A stretch of 10,149 bases of DNA, taken from positions 1 through 10,149 of the forward strand of contig CAJXXJ010000082.1 of the NCBI GenBank assembly GCA_913062745.1, in the 5' to 3' direction. Source of the stretch: an uncultured Phaeodactylibacter sp. (GTDB taxonomy: Bacteria; Bacteroidota; Bacteroidia; Chitinophagales; Saprospiraceae). The position numbers and the translations under genes are program-made. Positions 5,798 to 10,149 of this stretch are shown here, piece by piece. The notes under the pieces were generated by a model. The model was not told the origin of the DNA and ran no database searches. It saw only the letters and a list, made by a program, of their open reading frames with translations. Numbering within the stretch: the stretch's first letter is position 1; the number at the start of each line of letters is the position of its first letter.

Positions 5798-7120
5798 CTA
5801 AAACTCATTATCCGGCTCCGCTTCGAACCACTCCTTGGTGCGGCGGAACAACTGATCGTACCAGCTTCCGCCGGCGGGAGTGGAAGTCTCTTCTTCCTCT
5901 TCCTGTGCTTTGGGGGCCTCGTCTTCCACATACGGCTGTATCAGCCCGGCTTCCAGGTCTTCCAGCCCCTTCATCAGCAAGCCGACACCGGTAGAGTAGA
6001 TCGGGCTGCTCAGCTGCTCGTGGTAGCCGTGCGCCAGGTGTTCAACCGGAGTGCCAATACGCGTGCTCATGCCGGTGTGGTACTCCGCCAGCTTGTCGAT
6101 GTGGTTGAGCAATGCCCCACCGCCGGTGAGTACGATACCACCAATCAGGCGGCGCTCAAAACCGGAGCGGCGGACTTCCCAAATCACGTAGTCCATGATT
6201 TCCTCCACCCGCGCCTGTATGATGCGCGCCAGGTTCTTTTCGGATATCTCTTTGTGGTCGTGGCCGCGCAGGCCGGGGATGGAGATGATACGGTTGTCGT
6301 ATACCTCTTCCGCCAGCGCGGAGCCAAACTTAATCTTCAGCTTTTCAGCCTGTGGCTTCATTACCGTGCAGCCTTCCTTGATATCCTTGGTGATCACATG
6401 CCCACCAAAGGGGATAACTGCGGTGTGCCGGATGATGCCCTCCTGGAAGATGGTAATATCCGTGGTGCCTCCTCCGATATCTACAAGAGCAACACCTGCT
6501 TCCTTCTCTTCCTCGCTCAGTACAGCTGCTGCTGAAGCGATGGGCTCCAGTGTCATATTCGCCACCTTCAGCCCGGTGCGCTCCACGCAGCGGTAGATGT
6601 TATTGGAGGCCGAAATCTGGCCGGTGATGATATGGAAATTAGCTTCCAGGCGGATGCCGGACATGCCGATCGGGTCCGTAATGCCCTGCTCGTTATCCAC
6701 GGTATACTCCTGAGGGATGACGTGCAGGATTTTATCGCCCGGAGGCAGCACCAGCTTGTACATATCGCTGATGAGCCGGTCAATATCGCGTTTGCTGATT
6801 TCCGTATGGTCGTTATCGCGTGTGAGGATACCCCGGTGCTGCAGGCTTTTGATGTGCTGCCCGGCGATGCCGACGTGTACTACTTTGAATGAACGGCCGG
6901 CCTGACGCTGCGCCATAGCGACGGCATCAGAGATGGCGTTGACCGTTTTTTCGATATTCGAGACCACTCCGCGCAGTACGCCCTCGGAAGCCACTTTGCC
7001 AAAGCCGAGCACTTCCAGCTTACCGTGCAGATCACGCCGGCCGGCGATGGCACAAATTTTGGTCGTCCCGATGTCGAGGGCGACAACGATGTCCGAATTG
7101 TTAACATTGGTCTCCTTCAT
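5798..7120 (-). CDS. ftsA: Cell division protein FtsA (actin-like FtsZ membrane anchor)
   Basis: FtsA is the actin-fold ATP-binding protein that attaches FtsZ filaments to the inner membrane and helps recruit later division proteins. In this 440-residue protein, phosphate loop 1 is DIGTTK (16-21), phosphate loop 2 is DIGGGTTD (214-221) and the adenosine motif is LTGGGALL (331-338). The FtsA-specific 1C region lies around 90-175 and includes HVIPQEYTVD (133-142). After an acidic, glutamate-rich linker (399-411) the protein ends in WYDQLFRRTKEWFE (420-433), an amphipathic helix of the kind that serves as the membrane-targeting sequence. Length is normal. An AAGG shortly before the ATG may be a weak ribosome site. 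It lies 74 bases after ftsQ and is followed at once by a long hairpin and then ftsZ. Confidence 0.97.
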   Translation of the reverse strand: MKETNVNNSDIVVALDIGTTKICAIAGRRDLHGKLEVLGFGKVASEGVLRGVVSNIEKTVNAISDAVAMAQRQAGRSFKVVHVGIAGQHIKSLQHRGILTRDNDHTEISKRDIDRLISDMYKLVLPPGDKILHVIPQEYTVDNEQGITDPIGMSGIRLEANFHIITGQISASNNIYRCVERTGLKVANMTLEPIASAAAVLSEEEKEAGVALVDIGGGTTDITIFQEGIIRHTAVIPFGGHVITKDIKEGCTVMKPQAEKLKIKFGSALAEEVYDNRIISIPGLRGHDHKEISEKNLARIIQARVEEIMDYVIWEVRRSGFERRLIGGIVLTGGGALLNHIDKLAEYHTGMSTRIGTPVEHLAHGYHEQLSSPIYSTGVGLLMKGLEDLEAGLIQPYVEDEAPKAQEEEEETSTPAGGSWYDQLFRRTKEWFEAEPDNEF

Positions 7121-7156
7121 GGGCCTTCGTTTTTGTAGTTTTCACTTCAATAAGGG

Positions 7157-7177
7157 GGGCGAGGGCTTTCCTCACCC
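7157..7177 (-). repeat. Small hairpin between ftsQ and ftsA
   Basis: On the reverse strand GGGTGAGG (7177-7170) pairs with CCTCGCCC (7164-7157) over 8 bases with one wobble, around the loop AAAGC. It starts 17 bases after the ftsQ stop and ends 36 bases before the ftsA ATG. The following CCCTTATTG is not a proper T tract, so termination is unlikely to be complete; it may be a minor structural element or chance in a GC-rich gap. Confidence 0.4.
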
Positions 7178-7194
7178 ACTGTATGCTGTTGATT

Positions 7195-7992
7195 CTATTT
7201 TCTTCCAATCACCTGCCCTTCGTAGGCTACGCTCACTTCTTCGTAAGCTTGCCAGCCTTTGTAGGGCAGGGCTTCTTTGTAAAATATTTTCAGCCGCCGC
7301 AGTTTGTCCTCAGCATGGGTGAAACGGCCGAACTCGACGGTGTGTTCCCCCAGTTTGGGCACCAGCGTAATCTCTCCCCGGCTGTCGAAGTAAATCTGCT
7401 CCGTCAGCGGGGCCAGAAACTCATCCTTCAGAATGAGGTTAGCCAGTAAAAAGGCATCTTTCAGCCGGTTGCGCTTCCGCTGCAGGAAACGCTCGTCGTA
7501 GGCTGGCAAAGAGCCGGTCACCACGAGCACCTTGGCGGTAAAATGCCCGGACAGCGGCATCTGAACGCCGTTGCGATCCAGATAGTAGCTGCGGTTGTCA
7601 TTGTCCAGTACCCGCAGGATCGGCTCCCGGGGCTGTATGTTGAGCTCCACCACATTATGCGCATTGACCAGGGCCTCGGCATCCAGGATGAACGGCTCAT
7701 CTTCCAGCACTTTCTCCAGCCGCTGCACATCAATATCGAGCAGGGTGCGCCCTTCGAGTTTATACCCGAAGCTGAGCTCTATCGCTTTGCGCACATCATC
7801 TTCAGCCAGCAGGCTGTTGCCGTCCGGCAGCGGCTCAATGTCAATGGCCACCTCGGCTACCCGGCTGCCTTCCTTACGCTCTACAGCGGAGATGATGACC
7901 ACCAGGAACGTCAGGAACAGGGCCGCCCAGCCGATGCGTATCAGCATTCGCCGTGTTTTGGGGTCCAATTCAAATTCTGCGCCTCGTGGCAT
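7195..7992 (-). CDS. ftsQ: Cell division protein FtsQ
   Basis: FtsQ (DivIB family) is a single-pass membrane protein that links early divisome proteins to the FtsB/FtsL and FtsW/FtsI parts. The family is poorly conserved and the call rests on layout as well as sequence. The 265 residues show a short charged cytoplasmic end (1-16), one hydrophobic helix (about 17-36, IGWAALFLTFLVVIISA), a POTRA-like region (about 45-125) containing LLDIDVQRLEKVLEDEPFI (84-102) and VVELNIQPREPILRV (114-128), then YYLDRNGVQMPLS (136-148), a typical FtsQ beta-domain phrase. The location between murC and ftsA is the standard FtsQ position. The ATG lies 2 bases after the murC stop, indicating coupling. No ddl or murB is inserted between murC and ftsQ, unlike E. 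coli. Confidence 0.92.
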   Translation of the reverse strand: MPRGAEFELDPKTRRMLIRIGWAALFLTFLVVIISAVERKEGSRVAEVAIDIEPLPDGNSLLAEDDVRKAIELSFGYKLEGRTLLDIDVQRLEKVLEDEPFILDAEALVNAHNVVELNIQPREPILRVLDNDNRSYYLDRNGVQMPLSGHFTAKVLVVTGSLPAYDERFLQRKRNRLKDAFLLANLILKDEFLAPLTEQIYFDSRGEITLVPKLGEHTVEFGRFTHAEDKLRRLKIFYKEALPYKGWQAYEEVSVAYEGQVIGRK

Positions 7993-7994
7993 TT

Positions 7995-9353
7995 TTATGC
8001 ATTTCGGTTTTCAAAATAATCTTTCAAGGGTGCCCGAAGCAGGTCTATATCGCCTGCGCCGAGCGTGAGCAGCACATCCGGTGCATGCTCTTTGATCCGG
8101 GAGACAGCCTCATCGGGCGCTACCAGATATTTTCGCTGCAGCTGTACCTTTTGGAACAGCCACTCGCTGTCTACACCCGGTATCGGCTCCTCCCGTGCCG
8201 GGTAGATTTCCATCAAAAAAAGCTCGTCCAGCATGGCCAGCGCTTCCGCAAAACCATCCGCAAAGTCGCGGGTGCGGCTGAACAGATGCGGCTGGAAAAT
8301 CCCGCAGACTTTTTGGCCGGGGTACAGCTCTTTTGCTGCCCGGATAGCGGCGCTCAGCTCCGAGGGGTGGTGCGCATAATCATCGACATACGCTCCGTCG
8401 GCTGCACGGTACAGAAATTCGAACCGCCGCCGGATTCCCCGGAAATTCTTCAGCGCGGGCCGGATATCAGCCGGTTTTGCGCCCAGCTGCAGCGCGATGC
8501 TGATGGCAGCAGTAGCGTTTTCCACATTGTGCCGCCCGGGCAGGCTCACCTGAAGGCCTTCCAAATGATGGCCGGGGCTGCGGTAGTCGAAGGTAAAATA
8601 GCCTTCTTCCACCCGGACTCGTTCACTGCGGTAGTCGCCGCCTTCCAGCCCGAAAGTTTGCAGGCCGCGCTGCGCGCCCATTTCTTCCTGCCAGTTGTGC
8701 TGCAGGTACAGGGTGCCTCCGGGCTTCAGCTTTTGGGCGAAAGCCCGGAAACCCGTCTCGTGCAGCGAGGCTTCCGTGCCGTAGATATCGAGGTGGTCCG
8801 CATCCATTGACAGGACCACGGCGATATCCGGGTCGAGCTGCAGGAAGGAGCGGTCGTACTCGTCTGCTTCCACCACCACCCAACCGGACTGCCCGGCCAC
8901 GAAATTGGTCGAGAAATCCAGGGCGATGCCGCCGAGGAATGCGCTGCAGTCGATACCGCAAGCCCGCAGCAGATAGGCGGTCAGCGTAGTGGTCGTCGTC
9001 TTGCCGTGTGTGCCGGCGATAGCGATCGTGCGCATGCCCCGGCTGATGATGCCCAGCACCTCTGCCCGCTTACGGATGGGGGTGCCGGTATGCCGAAGGT
9101 GCTGTAGCTCCGCATGGGAGTCTGGTACCGCCGGTGTGTAAACCACCAGGTCTACTTGCTTTGGCAGCTGTCCGATATCTTCGGTATAGTGTATGTCAAT
9201 GCCTTCTGCTTCCAGCGTTCTGGTAAGCTCGGTCGATGTCCGGTCATAGCCACCTACGTGTACGCCCCGGGCGTGGAAGTAGCGCGCCAGTGCGCTCATC
9301 CCGATGCCGCCGATACCGACGAAGTACACGCTATGTAGGTCTTTCAGGTTCAT
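7995..9353 (-). CDS. murC: UDP-N-acetylmuramate--L-alanine ligase
   Basis: MurC uses ATP to add L-alanine to UDP-MurNAc, the first amino acid of the peptidoglycan stem, in the cytoplasm. The 452 residues show the three Mur ligase domains in order: the nucleotide-binding N-terminal domain with GIGGIGMSALA (13-23), the ATPase centre with the P-loop GTHGKTTT (114-121), ADEYDRSF (163-170) and DHLDIYG (186-192), and the C-terminal domain beginning near PGRHNVENATAA (272-283) with DDYAHHP (324-330), QPHLFSRT (354-361) and YPAREEPIPGV (384-394). RHNVxNATAA and YAHHP-type motifs are characteristic of MurC over MurD/E/F. The ATG overlaps the murG stop as ATGA, and the TAA is 2 bases before ftsQ, so the three genes are almost certainly on one message and translationally coupled. 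Confidence 0.98.
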   Translation of the reverse strand: MNLKDLHSVYFVGIGGIGMSALARYFHARGVHVGGYDRTSTELTRTLEAEGIDIHYTEDIGQLPKQVDLVVYTPAVPDSHAELQHLRHTGTPIRKRAEVLGIISRGMRTIAIAGTHGKTTTTTLTAYLLRACGIDCSAFLGGIALDFSTNFVAGQSGWVVVEADEYDRSFLQLDPDIAVVLSMDADHLDIYGTEASLHETGFRAFAQKLKPGGTLYLQHNWQEEMGAQRGLQTFGLEGGDYRSERVRVEEGYFTFDYRSPGHHLEGLQVSLPGRHNVENATAAISIALQLGAKPADIRPALKNFRGIRRRFEFLYRAADGAYVDDYAHHPSELSAAIRAAKELYPGQKVCGIFQPHLFSRTRDFADGFAEALAMLDELFLMEIYPAREEPIPGVDSEWLFQKVQLQRKYLVAPDEAVSRIKEHAPDVLLTLGAGDIDLLRAPLKDYFENRNA

Positions 9354-10149
9354 CTTTTATTTTTGGCCATTTGCAGCACTTCTTCCGCGATGCGGTCGGC
9401 TGCGTTTGGCATAGCTCTTTTCTTTATGTTTTCACTCAGCTGCTGCCGGCGTTGCGGCTTATCCAGCAGGGCGAAGGCTTCCGTCAGTATGCGCGCTTTG
9501 GCTTCTGCATCCGGCAGCAATATCGCTGCATCCTGGTCTGCCAGCGCTTTGGCATTCTTGGTTTGGTGGTCCTCCGCCACGTTTGGGGAGGGGATAAAAA
9601 TAGCCGGCTTACCTGCAAACTGCAGCTCGCTGATGGTCAGCGCGCCGGAGCGTGCGATGATTACATCGGCCATTGCGTAGGCCAGGTCCATGCGGTCGAT
9701 AAACGCCTGTGCCCGCACATTGGGCAACTGCGCTGTTTCTCCCTGCCGGAATTGCTCTTCGTACAGTTTACCGTACTGCCACAATACCTGCACCTCATGC
9801 CGTTCCCGCAACTGCTCCGCATTGGCCTCCATCGCCTGATTGATCGAGCGGGCACCAAGGCTTCCGCCGAAAACGAAGAGGATTGGCTTTTGCGGGTCGA
9901 AGCCAAAGTGTGCTGCACCTTCTGCCCGGGTAGCGGTGATGTGCTGCAGTGCTCTGCGCACCGGGTTGCCCAGCAGCAGTAGCTTTTCGGGCGCAAAGAA
10001 GCGCTCCATGCCTTCGTAAGCGACGCACACTTTTTGGGCTCGTTTGCCTAAAAGCCGGTTGGTCACGCCCGGGAAGGAGTTTTGCTCCTGCAACAGCGCC
10101 GGAATGCCCCGGTAGGTGGCAACCTGCAGCAAAGGCCCGCTTGCGTAAC
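9350..10149 (-). CDS. murG: MurG, lipid II-forming GlcNAc transferase (5' part outside window)
   Basis: MurG moves GlcNAc from UDP-GlcNAc to lipid I on the inner face of the membrane, giving lipid II. The frame is open to the right edge of the window, so about 265 C-terminal residues are visible and the start is missing; residues encoded at the edge read YASGPLL, part of the conserved GGYASGP region, so a TTG-initiated short form from 10132 is not the true gene. Further matches are QEQNSFPGVTNR, LLLGNPVRR, the glycine-rich FGGSLGARSIN of the second Rossmann domain, FIDRMDLAYAMADVIIARSG, and ALTISELQFAGKPAIFIPSP followed by DHQTKNA, which make the UDP-GlcNAc site in this GT28 family. The stop TGA overlaps the murC start by the ATGA arrangement. 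Confidence 0.97.
   Translation of the reverse strand, partial: YASGPLLQVATYRGIPALLQEQNSFPGVTNRLLGKRAQKVCVAYEGMERFFAPEKLLLLGNPVRRALQHITATRAEGAAHFGFDPQKPILFVFGGSLGARSINQAMEANAEQLRERHEVQVLWQYGKLYEEQFRQGETAQLPNVRAQAFIDRMDLAYAMADVIIARSGALTISELQFAGKPAIFIPSPNVAEDHQTKNAKALADQDAAILLPDAEAKARILTEAFALLDKPQRRQQLSENIKKRAMPNAADRIAEEVLQMAKNKR

Noticed and set aside
5882..5912. Low-complexity CTTCTTCCTC-type run
   Set aside because: It is simply the glutamate-rich linker of FtsA on the coding strand, a usual feature before the membrane-targeting helix, not a repeat array.
7953..8810. Forward open frame of 285 codons opposite murC
   Set aside because: It is antisense to murC, whose motifs are complete, and the translation has no plausible family features.
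10130..10132. TTG at the right edge as a start codon for murG
   Set aside because: The frame stays open upstream and encodes YASGPLL, part of the conserved MurG N-terminal domain, so the gene continues past the window.

Overview
The window looks like a stretch of chromosome from a Bacteroidota member, possibly of the Saprospiria (Lewinella-like) type. The phylum call rests on the gene order murG-murC-ftsQ-ftsA-ftsZ with no murB or ddl between murC and ftsQ, on an FtsZ with a long tail ending in a short acidic peptide, on a lamin-tail/FlgD-Ig surface protein, and on the lack of clear Shine-Dalgarno sequences. The finer placement is a guess from gene style and fairly high GC. No plasmid, phage, insertion sequence, CRISPR array, tRNA or rRNA signal is visible.

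Layout. Positions 1-1888 hold a forward, tightly packed set of three: the 3' part of a large exported protein (Ig-like, lamin-tail and FlgD-Ig domains), a small DgkA-type lipid kinase 3 bases downstream, and an ElaA-type GNAT acetyltransferase 20 bases further on. A hairpin at 1959-1990 can terminate both this set and the convergent phosphohexomutase gene (2018-3412, reverse). An AT-rich divergent spacer (3413-3507) separates the mutase from a forward pcm gene (3508-4155), which starts with GTG. Between pcm and the converging ftsZ lies a strong reverse-strand terminator that overlaps the pcm stop codon.

The right 60 percent (4222-10149) is the distal end of the division and cell wall (dcw) cluster, read on the reverse strand: murG (5' end outside the window), murC, ftsQ, ftsA, ftsZ. 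murG and murC overlap by 4 bases (ATGA) and murC and ftsQ are 2 bases apart. ftsQ-ftsA and ftsA-ftsZ are separated by 74 and 121 bases that contain hairpins. MurG completes lipid II and MurC adds L-alanine to UDP-MurNAc. FtsQ, FtsA and FtsZ belong to the divisome: FtsZ polymerises, FtsA ties it to the membrane, and FtsQ links to later division proteins.

This is mostly conserved core genome, and I found no convincing undescribed system. The points worth a second look are small: a long hairpin just after the ftsA stop, an A9 tract inside the ftsZ tail region, a Glu-to-Gln change at a metal-site position of the lipid kinase, an FtsZ C-terminal motif that is not terminal, and an 18-codon reading frame whose stop overlaps the pcm start. 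There is no gene-free stretch longer than about 130 bases.
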